From Herbinix sp. (GTDB taxonomy: Bacteria > Bacillota > Clostridia > Lachnospirales > Lachnospiraceae), in contig JAQSYO010000005.1 in NCBI GenBank assembly GCA_029256105.1, positions 1-64,000 of the forward strand: 64,000 nt of DNA, read 5' to 3'. Below are positions 27,833 to 35,979 of the stretch, one piece after another. The position numbers and the translations under genes were made by a program. The notes below the pieces were generated by a model, which worked only from the letters and a program-made list of their open reading frames with translations, was not told where the DNA came from and ran no database searches. Position 1 is the first letter of the stretch; every line of letters begins with the position of its first letter.

Positions 27833-28267
27833 ATGGAAAATAGCAAAATGAGAGTACTATTTATTTGTGTTTATAATTCATTCCGTAGTCAAGTTGCAGA
27901 AGCTTTTTTAAATCATAAGTATGGAGATAAATTTATTGCAGAAAGCGCAGGTTACAAGACGAAAGAAATAAATCCTATTGCTATTGAAGTAATGAAAGAG
28001 AAAGGTTATGATATCGCAAACAACAGTATAAACAGAGTCTTTGATTATTATAACGAGGGTAGGAGCTATCAATATGTAGTAACCGTATGTAATCGTGAAT
28101 CAGAAGGAGATTGTCCGATATGTCCAGGAAATGTTATAAGATTGCACTGGGATGGTTTAGATAATCCAGAAGAATTTATCGGCACAAACGAAGAAAAATT
28201 AGAAAAAGCACGTAATCTTTGTAATGATATTGAAAAAAGAGTGGATGAATTTGTGAAAATCATATAA
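27833..28267 (+). CDS. arsC: ArsC-like arsenate reductase (low-molecular-weight phosphatase fold)
   Basis: The ~144-residue protein matches the thioredoxin-coupled ArsC family. The P-loop CVYNSFRS has the CX5R form (Cys12, Arg18), although canonical ArsC reads CTGNSCRS. The segment VTVCNRESEGDCPICPGNVIRLHW supplies the cysteine pair used in the disulfide relay, and HWDGLDNPEE is typical. The ATG at 27833 follows AAGGTGA; an upstream ATG at 27794 has poor spacing. It lies 35 bases before a SigZ-type sigma factor, probably co-transcribed. No arsR or arsB is adjacent, so a role other than classical arsenate resistance is possible. Confidence 0.83.
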   Translation: MENSKMRVLFICVYNSFRSQVAEAFLNHKYGDKFIAESAGYKTKEINPIAIEVMKEKGYDIANNSINRVFDYYNEGRSYQYVVTVCNRESEGDCPICPGNVIRLHWDGLDNPEEFIGTNEEKLEKARNLCNDIEKRVDEFVKII

Positions 28268-28302
28268 AGTATAGTTAAAAGGTTTTGAGGAGTGATATAT
28301 CG

Positions 28303-28860
28303 TTGAATGCAAATTTTGAAAGTATTTGGGAAGAGTTTAGTATACCAATGAAAGCTTTTGTCAAAAAACGTATTAATAATGATCAGGACGCAGAAGATAT
28401 AGTACAGATTATTTTTCTGAAAATACATGATAATATTGATAACTTGATAAAAGTTGATAAAGCGCATTCATGGATATATACAATTGCTCGAAATACAATA
28501 TTTGATTTTTATAGAACGCAAAAACATGATTTATGTTTAGAAAACTTAACTGAGGATATCTATAGTGATCAGCAGGAGGAAGTAGTATTAAATAATGAAA
28601 TGGCGCAATGCTTAAAAAATATGATTCAATATCTTCCTGAAAAATACAAGCAAGCTATTGTTTTGACAGAGTTTGAGAATTTAACTCAAAAGGAATTAGG
28701 CTTACATTTAGGTATATCAGAATCAGGTGCAAAATCAAGAGTTCAGAGAGCTAGAGCTAAGCTTAAAGAAATGATACTAAATTGCTGTTACGTAGAGAAG
28801 GATCATAGAGGCAATATAATTGATTACAAAGTGAAAAATAATGATTGTAATCATTGTTAA
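28303..28860 (+). CDS. sigZ: RNA polymerase sigma factor of the SigZ type
   Basis: The ~185-residue protein has sigma-70 region 2 (DQDAEDIVQIIFLKIHDN and WIYTIARNTIFDFYR) and region 4 (LTQKELGLHLGISESGAKSRVQRARAKLKE), the pattern of ECF-like factors. Similarity to Bacillus SigZ is strongest in AEDI-(V/L)-Q and SWIYxIxRNTIxDxYR. A TTG at 28303 is favoured because GAGGAG stands 10 bases upstream; a TTG at 28285 overlaps that site. The C-terminus ends in a short cysteine-containing tail (NNDCNHC), which could sense metal or redox state. No anti-sigma factor is adjacent. Confidence 0.88.
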   Translation: MNANFESIWEEFSIPMKAFVKKRINNDQDAEDIVQIIFLKIHDNIDNLIKVDKAHSWIYTIARNTIFDFYRTQKHDLCLENLTEDIYSDQQEEVVLNNEMAQCLKNMIQYLPEKYKQAIVLTEFENLTQKELGLHLGISESGAKSRVQRARAKLKEMILNCCYVEKDHRGNIIDYKVKNNDCNHC

Positions 28861-28886
28861 TAATCTTTGTTTTTATACATGGTCTG

Positions 28887-28933
28887 TAAAAATAGCTGGA
28901 TGGGTAATTAAAATAACCCATCCAGCTATTTTT
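28887..28933. terminator. Bidirectional terminator between sigZ and the DUF2703 gene
   Basis: AAAATAGCTGGATGGGT is the exact complement of ACCCATCCAGCTATTTT across a short loop, flanked by A residues on one side and TTTTT on the other. It serves the convergent genes from either side. Confidence 0.92.
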
Positions 28934-28946
28934 ATAACGACTATTT

Positions 28947-28984
28947 CATACAAGTGAATCATCTTGCTGATTCATCTTGTATGG
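28947..28984 (-). terminator. Second hairpin immediately after the DUF2703 gene
   Basis: CATACAAG with GAATCA pairs with TGATTC and CTTGTATG around a TCTTGC-type loop. It starts 3 bases beyond the stop codon on the minus strand. It lacks a strong T-tract and may stabilise the transcript or assist the neighbouring terminator. Confidence 0.5.
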
Positions 28985-28987
28985 ATG

Positions 28988-29425
28988 TTAACAACATCCA
29001 CTGCAATTACAACATCCAGAATTTTCTGGAGGTGTTGTTTTTTCTTTGTTTAGATCTAATACCTTATAAGCCGCTTTTCGGATGGCTTTTGCAGGTATTT
29101 CATCATATTCATTGCCTTCAAATGTGATTGCTCTACAGTAAATATCTTTTCCCAATAGAACGGTGCAGGATTCACAATAACTTTCTGAAACTGTGATATC
29201 TAAGATTTCTTCAATAGGTACTCCGTTAAAGAGGATTAAATTTGATTGTGCAATATGATTATCATCAAGCTTTGTATCAATAAATTCCACATTGATTTCC
29301 TTGGATTGTAGTACCTTATTTAATCTTTTGATTTCCTGATTAAGGTTTTCGCCTGTGTCATAGCAGCGGTCGCAGGTATCACCAGCCACATCAAGATGCT
29401 TCCATTCAATAATTAGTGTTTTCAT
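28988..29425 (-). CDS. DUF2703 protein with cysteine-rich ends
   Basis: The 145-residue protein resembles the DUF2703 family. It begins with a thioredoxin-like strand (MKTLIIEWKHLDV) followed by a CDRC motif, has a second CESC motif near residue 86, and ends in a cysteine cluster (GCCNCSGCC). Eight or more cysteines in so small a protein suggest metal binding or thiol transfer. It converges on arsC and sigZ. AGGAGG precedes the start. The biochemical function of the family is not known to me. A role in metal, metalloid or thiol stress with its neighbours is an inference. Confidence 0.78.
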   Translation of the reverse strand: MKTLIIEWKHLDVAGDTCDRCYDTGENLNQEIKRLNKVLQSKEINVEFIDTKLDDNHIAQSNLILFNGVPIEEILDITVSESYCESCTVLLGKDIYCRAITFEGNEYDEIPAKAIRKAAYKVLDLNKEKTTPPENSGCCNCSGCC

Positions 29426-29649
29426 AAATACCTCCTGAATAGTTTATATATATAAAGACGTACGATCTTATAAATAGACGCAAATAAAGGCGAAGGAATT
29501 AAATTGTATTTGCTTGTAATAGCGAGAATTGCTTGATTTAGTTATCCCAGATATCACCTATTTAATAGATCAATTAATGGCAGAGGTGAGACAGGTAGTG
29601 AATAGTAAAATGGATAAATATGTAACGCATAACAACTTAGATCGGGGTA

Positions 29650-29720
29650 AAATAAAGAATGAGATAAAGAAGGAGATAAAGAATGAGATAAAGAATGAGA
29701 TAAAGAATGAGATAAAGAAT
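29650..29720 (+). repeat. 12-bp tandem repeat encoding an (IKNE)n stretch
   Basis: The unit GAGATAAAGAAT occurs about five times in a row, with one A/G variant and a partial copy at the left. It lies inside a short open frame (29529-29795, TTG start, 88 codons) that would encode a charged helix with IKNEIKNE repeats. That frame lacks a ribosome binding site and a recognisable domain, so I do not call it a gene. It resembles the C-terminal tail of a lost coding sequence. Confidence 0.8.
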
Positions 29721-29928
29721 GAACTCAGTGAGTATTTGTGGGTTAAGATGAAAAGGAGTCCAATGATATTACCAATTATTATGGAGATATTATAAACCAA
29801 TATAGGAATTTGGGATTGAAGAGCCAATGAGTCATATACTGAAAGCTGAGTATGCTTTTCGTGAAAGCTGTGGTGGCTTTTTAGATTACTAAATGGTTAA
29901 TATAATTAACTGGAATGATGAAAATAAT

Positions 29929-30003
29929 AGGTTTCTAGGCATTGGAATTTTCGCAGGAAAATGCGAGTAAAGCTTCCGATGCCTGGAACCTTTGTTTTTT
30001 GTT
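29929..30003 (+). terminator. Large hairpin with T-tract upstream of helD, terminator or attenuator
   Basis: The arms AGGCATTGGAA and TTCCGATGCCT pair, with outer extension AGGTT/GAACCT and an inner TTCGCA/TGCGAG stem; TTTGTTTTTT follows. No convincing gene precedes it, so it may end a leader transcript that leads into helD. A second hairpin follows at 30042. Confidence 0.6.
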
Positions 30004-30041
30004 CGAGAAATGGGTCCTTTTTTATAAGTGTGTCATAGACA

Positions 30042-30083
30042 AAAGAAAGGTGGTTTTGCATCCGCAATAATCACCTTTCTTTC
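30042..30083. repeat. Inverted repeat upstream of helD
   Basis: AAAGAAAGGTG pairs with TCACCTTTCTTT, and an inner TTGC/GCAA stem extends the hairpin. It has no T-tract. It lies about 130 bases before the helD start and may be a regulatory site or RNA structure. Confidence 0.5.
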
Positions 30084-30131
30084 CATCTTAATAATATCAT
30101 ATATAACCATTAAAAACAAGACTGTTATTCT

Positions 30132-30160
30132 GATTAGAGTTGTGCTAGAGTTTTTATAAT
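30132..30160 (+). promoter_or_regulatory. Candidate promoter of helD-rph
   Basis: TATAAT at 30155-30160 lies 50 bases before the ATG. The -35 region (GATTAG at 17-base spacing) is poor, which suggests that an activator or a special induction mechanism is needed. Confidence 0.35.
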
Positions 30161-30209
30161 AATTTATAAGAGGAACTTTCTGGCGATTTTAAATATGGAG
30201 GGATCTGTA

Positions 30210-32360
30210 ATGGAAAATAATCAGTCTGAATTAGAATTTGAAATGAAAAGGTTAGAAGAAACGATATCATTAGCTAAAAAACAGTTGAATCAAGCGAGAC
30301 AGAGAAATGAGGAGAATAAGTCGGCGATTATTTCTGCCAAAAAAGAATTACGAGAAAATACAGAACACTCCATTTCAGGTCTTTGGACTTCAGATGGTTT
30401 TGAAGCGCTGGCTGAATTAAGTCAATATGTGAATCCTGTTACAGAAAAAATCGCAGACTACGAAGCGGTGGAAAATAAAATCGTCCTATTAGAAAATTTA
30501 ATTAAGTCACCTTATTTTGCTCGTATAGATTTTAAATTTGATGATGAGGATTTGCCCGAAAAAATATATATCGGACGATCTTCCTTAAAGAAAGACAATT
30601 CCTACGAGTCCTTTGTTTATGACTGGAGGTCACCAATAGCTAGTGTCTTTTACCGTTTTGTAACTGGGCAAGTGTTTTATGATGCACCAGGTGGGAGGAT
30701 AACTGGAGAGGTTAATTTAAAGCGTCAGTATGAAATTAGGAACGAAATATTAGAATATTTTTTTGATGCTGAAGTTCAAATTGTAGATGAATTTTTGAGA
30801 AAACTATTGTCTCATAATACTTCATCCAAAATGAAAACGATTGTAGAATCCATACAAAAGGAACAAGATATTGTGATAAGAGATATGGAAAATGACTTAA
30901 TGATGGTGCAAGGAGTGGCGGGAAGTGGTAAGACTTCCATAGCCCTTCATAGGGCAGCGTATCTTATGTATCAAGGCTTGTCAACTAAGCTGTCTGCTCA
31001 TAATATAATGATTATTTCTCCAAACACATTATTTGAACAGTACATTTCTAATGTAATACCTGAACTTGGTGAAGATAACATAGTATCCGTTATATTCGAA
31101 GAAATGCTTGCTTCCATATTGCCAAACATACGGATACAGTCAAGAAATCAGTTTTTAGAAAATTTAATTACAAGCTCTGGGTACCGGGATACGATTAAAA
31201 GCAGCATCGAATTTAAAACCTCACACAAGTTTATGGAAATATTAAACCTGCTTATTCGCGATATACCACTTAGATGGATTGAGTTTGAGAATATCTATAT
31301 TGATGGCCAGCTTATTCTAAGCAAAGAAGTGCTGAAGGAGAAAATAGTAGGAAAATATGAAATACCCTTAGGGGTGAGATTAAAACAATTAGAGGAATTT
31401 ATAGTAGAGTTAATATATGATACGAAAAGAATTCGCTTAAAGAAATCATTAAAAAAGGAAATGATGAGATTTACCGAGCTTAATGTTATAAATATATATA
31501 GAAGGTTATTCAATGATAAAGAATATTTTTATCATATAGCGAAAGATATAGAGCTTCCCGATTGCATGGGAGATATTTTAATATACACGCAGGAGAATTT
31601 AGCTTCCAATCTTTTATACTATGATGATGCAACTGCTCTCGCCTATTTAAATTTAAAAATAAATGGTGTAGATGATTATAGAAACATAAAACAAGTGGTA
31701 ATTGATGAAGCACAAGATTACTATCCCCTTCATTATGAAATATTCAATTTACTCTTTGCAAATGCTAAATATACGATTTTGGGAGATATTAATCAAACCC
31801 TAGAAAAGAATGAAGATATGTCGCTATACGAACAAATTAAAAAAATTCTAAATAAGAAAAAATCATCTCTTGCTACAATGGATAAAAGTTTTCGCTGTAC
31901 AAATGAAATTTTGATGTATAGTTCAAAATTCATTGAGAAATGCTTCGAAATAAAGAGCTTTAATCGAAAAGGAGATGAGCCTAACATCTACTCGGCCTCT
32001 AACCAATCGTCGCTTATTGATATGATTATTTCAGAAATAAATTTATGTTTAGAAAAGGGATACCAGTCAATCGGACTAATCTGTAAAAACGAAAAAAATG
32101 CCATTTCCTTGTCAGAGTTTCTAAAAGATAGAGTTGATGTTAAATTAATAAAAAGTGAGAGTACATCAGATCTACAGGGAGTATTTATTATACCTGTTTA
32201 TATGTCGAAGGGACTTGAATTTGATGCTGTTTTAATATGCGACACAGATAATAAAAATTATCATAGTGAAGATGACAAAAAGCTATTATACATTGCGTGC
32301 ACAAGGGCACTTCACAGGCTCAACTTGTTCTGTATAGGAGAGACTAGCCCGTTGTTATAA
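30210..32360 (+). CDS. helD: HelD-like superfamily 1 helicase acting on RNA polymerase
   Basis: The ~716-residue cytoplasmic protein begins with a charged coiled coil of about 60 residues, as in HelD, which inserts into the RNA polymerase channels. The UvrD/Rep-like motor motifs are all visible: Walker A GVAGSGKTS near residue 235, DEAQDYYPL (motif II), GDINQTL (III), MDKSFRCTNEI (IV), MSKGLEFDAVLICD (V) and YIACTRALHRL (VI). The ATG at 30210 follows GGAGGG at 7 bases. HelD proteins use ATP to release stalled RNA polymerase from nucleic acid, and a related actinobacterial protein (HelR) displaces rifamycins. Its position directly before a rifamycin phosphotransferase suggests the same role here. 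Confidence 0.9.
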   Translation: MENNQSELEFEMKRLEETISLAKKQLNQARQRNEENKSAIISAKKELRENTEHSISGLWTSDGFEALAELSQYVNPVTEKIADYEAVENKIVLLENLIKSPYFARIDFKFDDEDLPEKIYIGRSSLKKDNSYESFVYDWRSPIASVFYRFVTGQVFYDAPGGRITGEVNLKRQYEIRNEILEYFFDAEVQIVDEFLRKLLSHNTSSKMKTIVESIQKEQDIVIRDMENDLMMVQGVAGSGKTSIALHRAAYLMYQGLSTKLSAHNIMIISPNTLFEQYISNVIPELGEDNIVSVIFEEMLASILPNIRIQSRNQFLENLITSSGYRDTIKSSIEFKTSHKFMEILNLLIRDIPLRWIEFENIYIDGQLILSKEVLKEKIVGKYEIPLGVRLKQLEEFIVELIYDTKRIRLKKSLKKEMMRFTELNVINIYRRLFNDKEYFYHIAKDIELPDCMGDILIYTQENLASNLLYYDDATALAYLNLKINGVDDYRNIKQVVIDEAQDYYPLHYEIFNLLFANAKYTILGDINQTLEKNEDMSLYEQIKKILNKKKSSLATMDKSFRCTNEILMYSSKFIEKCFEIKSFNRKGDEPNIYSASNQSSLIDMIISEINLCLEKGYQSIGLICKNEKNAISLSEFLKDRVDVKLIKSESTSDLQGVFIIPVYMSKGLEFDAVLICDTDNKNYHSEDDKKLLYIACTRALHRLNLFCIGETSPLL

Positions 32361-32423
32361 TATCGTAGTCTCGATGGTCGTTATCAAAATTATCTAAGAA
32401 GGTATTAACGAGGAGGTAACCAC

Positions 32424-35033
32424 ATGAGTTCTTATGTATTTGGCTTTCAGGAGATTGACAAGACAAAAATCGAAGTAGTTGGGGGTAAAGGTGCGAACCT
32501 GGGGGAACTTTCCGGGATTCCCGGAATACTCATACCAGATGGCTTTTGTATTTCAACAGAAGCATTTCAAAGAATGATTGGAGAAACGGCTTTGATTAAT
32601 GAATTGCTAGATCAGCTATCGTATCTTTGTGTGGAAGACCGAAGAGAAATAAGTGAACTTAGTGGAGAGCTTCGCAGGGTCATCGAAGGGATAGTCATCC
32701 CTGAAGATATGATAGAAGAGATCATCCATTATCTCATCAGACTTGGAGAAAATAATTCCTATGCAATACGATCCAGCGCAACTGCAGAGGATTTGCCAAC
32801 AGCTTCTTTTGCGGGTCAGCAGGATACGTATCTGAACATTATTGGAAGGGAGGCAATCCTAAAGCATATCAGCAAGTGCTGGGCATCGCTATTTACCGAG
32901 AGAGCAGTAACTTACCGCCTTCAAAACTGCTTTGACCACCGCAAAGTACACCTGTCTGTGGTGGTTCAGAAGATGGTATTCCCAGATGTGTCAGGAATTA
33001 TGTTTACTGCCGATCCCGTAACTTCTAATAGGAAGGTGTTATCGATTGATGCCAGCTTCGGACTTGGCGAAGCTTTGGTCTCAGGACTGGTGAATGCTGA
33101 TAATTATAAAGTGCAAAGCGGCAAGGTTGTCGATAAGAAGATATCTACCAAGAAGCTGGGTGTTTATGCTTTGAAAAATGGTGGGACAAAAGAAGTGGAG
33201 CATGAGCCTGAGATACAGAATAGGCAAGCGCTGACACAGGAGCAGATTTTGCGGCTTGATTACATCGGAAGAAGGATCGAAGAACATTTCGGCTGCCCCC
33301 AGGACATCGAATGGTGTTTGGCTAAGGATACATTTTATATTGTCCAGAGTCGCCCAATCACTACGTTATACCCAATTCCAGAAGTGAAGGATAAAGAAAA
33401 CCATGTCTATGTATCCGTCGGACATCAACAAATGATGACAGACGCTTTGAAACCATTGGGAATGTCTATATCCGAGTTAATATCTTTTGGAGTCAGGTAT
33501 AAAGCCGGCGGGAGATTGTTTGTTGATGTTGCACAAATGTTGGCATCACCTGACAGCAGAAAAATGTTATTAAATAATATGGCTCAACATGATCCCCTCA
33601 TGAAAGACGCACTTACGACCATAATAGAGCGAGATTTCATAAAATGTTTAGCAAATGATAATGAGGAACAGAGTGACCGTAATAATAAAAGTACATCGCC
33701 TGCGGGGGCTGGGGTAGAAATAGAAAACGACCCGACAATCGTTTTTGATTTGATAAAGAGCAGTCAAGCATCCATAGAAGAGTTAAAGCAAATTATCCAG
33801 AGTAAGTCCGGATCGGATTTATTTGATTTTATTCTTGAAGATATTAAGGAGTTAAAGAGGATTTTATTTGACCCAAAAAGTACAGCTGTATTTATGGCGG
33901 CTATAAATGCTTCCCTTTGGATGAATGAAAAAATGAGCGAGTGGTTAGGTGAAAAAAACGCAGCTGATACGCTTTCTCAGTCTGTTCCAAACAATATTAC
34001 TTCTGAGATGGGACTGGCGCTACTTAATGTGGCAGACGTGATTCGACCTTATCCGGAAGTAATTGAGTATTTACAGCAGGTAAAAGAGGATAACTTCTTG
34101 GAGGAATTGGCTAAGTTTAAGGGTGGACAGCAAACCCAAGAGGCTATTATTGCGTATCTTAACAAATACGGAATGCGATGCAGCGGGGAGATCGATATTA
34201 CGAAAACCCGCTTCAGCGAAAAGCCAATAATACTTGTCCCCATGATACTAAATAACATTAAAAACTTTGAGCCAAATGCCGCCAATCGGAAATTTGAGCA
34301 AGGACGACGTGATGCTTTGAAAAAAGAGCAAGAGTTATTAAGTCGCTTGAAGCAGTTACCGGAGGGTGAACAAAAAGCAAAAGAGGCAAAGCGAAGGATC
34401 GACCTAATCCGGAATTTTATAGGGTATCGAGAATATCCAAAGTATGGCATGGTTAGTCGCTACTTCGTTTATAAGCTGGCTTTAATGAAAGAAGCCGAAC
34501 AACTCTTACGAGCAGGTGTTATTCAAGAGAAAGAAGATGTATACTATCTCACTTTGGAAGAATTTCACGAAGCCGTACGCACGTATAGACTGGATTACCA
34601 AATCGTAAGCATGCGAAAAGATGAGTATAAATCATATGAAAAATTAACTCCTCCTCGTGTTATTACGTCTGATGGTGAAATTATTACAGGAGCGTATAAA
34701 CGAGAGAATCTCCCGGTTGGCGCTATAGTAGGTTTACCTGTTTCTTCCGGAAGCTTTGAGGGACGAGCACGTGTCATCTTAAACATGGAAGATGCTAACA
34801 TGGAAGAGGGAGATATATTGGTCACCAGCTTTACTGACCCTAGCTGGACACCATTATTTGTATCCATAAAAGGTCTGGTCACCGAAGTTGGTGGACTAAT
34901 GACCCATGGAGCAGTCATCGCACGCGAATATGGTTTACCTGCAGTTGTCGGAGTGGAAAATGCAACCAAACTGATAAAAGATGGAGAGCGGATTCGTGTG
35001 AATGGAACAGAAGGATATGTAGAAATCCTATAA
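32424..35033 (+). CDS. rph: Rifamycin-inactivating phosphotransferase
   Basis: The 869-residue protein has the three-part layout of Rph: an N-terminal ATP-binding domain (GGKGANLGELS; YAIRSSATAEDLPTASFAGQ), a central rifamycin-binding region, and a C-terminal swivelling histidine domain with GGLMTHGAVIAREYG (His828), which carries the phosphate. The segments DIEWCLAKDTFYIVQSRPIT and SVGHQQMMTDALKPLG match Rph more closely than PEP synthase. The length is almost identical to the Listeria enzyme. Rph phosphorylates the ansa-chain hydroxyl of rifamycins using ATP. GAGGAGGT precedes the ATG. It forms a likely operon with helD and the AraC gene that starts 10 bases after its stop. Confidence 0.9.
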   Translation: MSSYVFGFQEIDKTKIEVVGGKGANLGELSGIPGILIPDGFCISTEAFQRMIGETALINELLDQLSYLCVEDRREISELSGELRRVIEGIVIPEDMIEEIIHYLIRLGENNSYAIRSSATAEDLPTASFAGQQDTYLNIIGREAILKHISKCWASLFTERAVTYRLQNCFDHRKVHLSVVVQKMVFPDVSGIMFTADPVTSNRKVLSIDASFGLGEALVSGLVNADNYKVQSGKVVDKKISTKKLGVYALKNGGTKEVEHEPEIQNRQALTQEQILRLDYIGRRIEEHFGCPQDIEWCLAKDTFYIVQSRPITTLYPIPEVKDKENHVYVSVGHQQMMTDALKPLGMSISELISFGVRYKAGGRLFVDVAQMLASPDSRKMLLNNMAQHDPLMKDALTTIIERDFIKCLANDNEEQSDRNNKSTSPAGAGVEIENDPTIVFDLIKSSQASIEELKQIIQSKSGSDLFDFILEDIKELKRILFDPKSTAVFMAAINASLWMNEKMSEWLGEKNAADTLSQSVPNNITSEMGLALLNVADVIRPYPEVIEYLQQVKEDNFLEELAKFKGGQQTQEAIIAYLNKYGMRCSGEIDITKTRFSEKPIILVPMILNNIKNFEPNAANRKFEQGRRDALKKEQELLSRLKQLPEGEQKAKEAKRRIDLIRNFIGYREYPKYGMVSRYFVYKLALMKEAEQLLRAGVIQEKEDVYYLTLEEFHEAVRTYRLDYQIVSMRKDEYKSYEKLTPPRVITSDGEIITGAYKRENLPVGAIVGLPVSSGSFEGRARVILNMEDANMEEGDILVTSFTDPSWTPLFVSIKGLVTEVGGLMTHGAVIAREYGLPAVVGVENATKLIKDGERIRVNGTEGYVEIL

Positions 35034-35043
35034 GGGGGAAAAT

Positions 35044-35883
35044 ATGGGTTCAATAAATTTTACTATTATACCACCTAAAAAAGAATTAAGTCATGACGTC
35101 GAGTGTTTCAGGATTGCGGAGCATGGTGGCAAGCAAGGGTTAGCTATCAAAGTATGTCCAAATGGCTTTCCGGGTATTGTATTTCAGCATAGCAACGGGA
35201 AGCCAACCATCGAAAATATTGTTACTAACTCTGGAAGAGTTTTGCATATGCCGGATACCTTATTTATTTATGGGCAGGTAACCGAGCTTTCTGTTATGAA
35301 TTTCAAACAAGAGCCATACATTACAGTGCAAGCAATCCTAAAGCCACACGCACTTAAAACCCTGTTCGGAAGGGATGCATCGAAACTGACTAATAATTCG
35401 ATGAGCAGTTCAGAATTTAATGCAGAAGAATTTAATGAACGTATGATTTCAGCGAAAAGTCATCAAGAATATATCACCTTGTTTGAGAAGTTTTTGCAGG
35501 AAATGAAGAGGGAGCAACAATCCAGAGATATTCTGGTTGAAGAGTCGCTGCAATATATTCAATCAAATATCAGCACCATCACGGTAAAAGAGTTACTTGA
35601 AAATGTATACTTATCAGAACGCCAATTTGAAAAGAGGTTTATTCAAACAGTAGGCATTACGCCGCAATTTTATATTCGAGTGAAACGATTTAACGAAGCA
35701 ATGAGGCGGATTGATTCCGGACAATATGAATGTCTTAGTGATGTTGCTTATTCCCTCAATTATTTTGATCAATCACATTTTATTCGTGATATCAAGGTTT
35801 TTTCCGGAATTACTCCAAAAAGTATATCGCAGAAGGTAAATGAACTCCATCATGACCTTATCGGTACTTCCTACTTGTCCTAA
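35044..35883 (+). CDS. AraC family transcriptional regulator, probable controller of helD-rph
   Basis: The 279-residue protein has an N-terminal domain resembling the DUF6597 type (PGIVFQHSNGKP, LFIYGQVTE) and a C-terminal AraC DNA-binding domain with VYLSERQFEKRFIQTVGITPQFYIR and LNYFDQSHFIRDIKVFSGITPK. It starts 10 bases after rph behind GGGGGAA, so it is translated as part of the same operon. A regulator encoded with two rifamycin-defence genes is a natural candidate for their control. Induction by the drug is an inference. Confidence 0.87.
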   Translation: MGSINFTIIPPKKELSHDVECFRIAEHGGKQGLAIKVCPNGFPGIVFQHSNGKPTIENIVTNSGRVLHMPDTLFIYGQVTELSVMNFKQEPYITVQAILKPHALKTLFGRDASKLTNNSMSSSEFNAEEFNERMISAKSHQEYITLFEKFLQEMKREQQSRDILVEESLQYIQSNISTITVKELLENVYLSERQFEKRFIQTVGITPQFYIRVKRFNEAMRRIDSGQYECLSDVAYSLNYFDQSHFIRDIKVFSGITPKSISQKVNELHHDLIGTSYLS

Positions 35884-35979
35884 TACGACGGAATTTTACA
35901 ATTAATTTAGCAGTAAAAATTGTAATATTTACTTATTCGAATAATCGTAAGATTATTCATAAGAATTGGGAGTAATGTA

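Noticed and set aside
29529-29795. 88-codon frame with IKNE repeats as a gene
   Set aside because: It starts with TTG, has no ribosome binding site and no recognised domain, and its open length partly results from the tandem repeat. Only the repeat is reported.
30210-35033. helD and rph as a DNA-repair helicase and PEP synthase
   Set aside because: The helicase has the HelD coiled-coil start rather than the UvrD domain layout. The second protein has Rph-specific segments and domain order, and a length matching Rph rather than PEP synthase.
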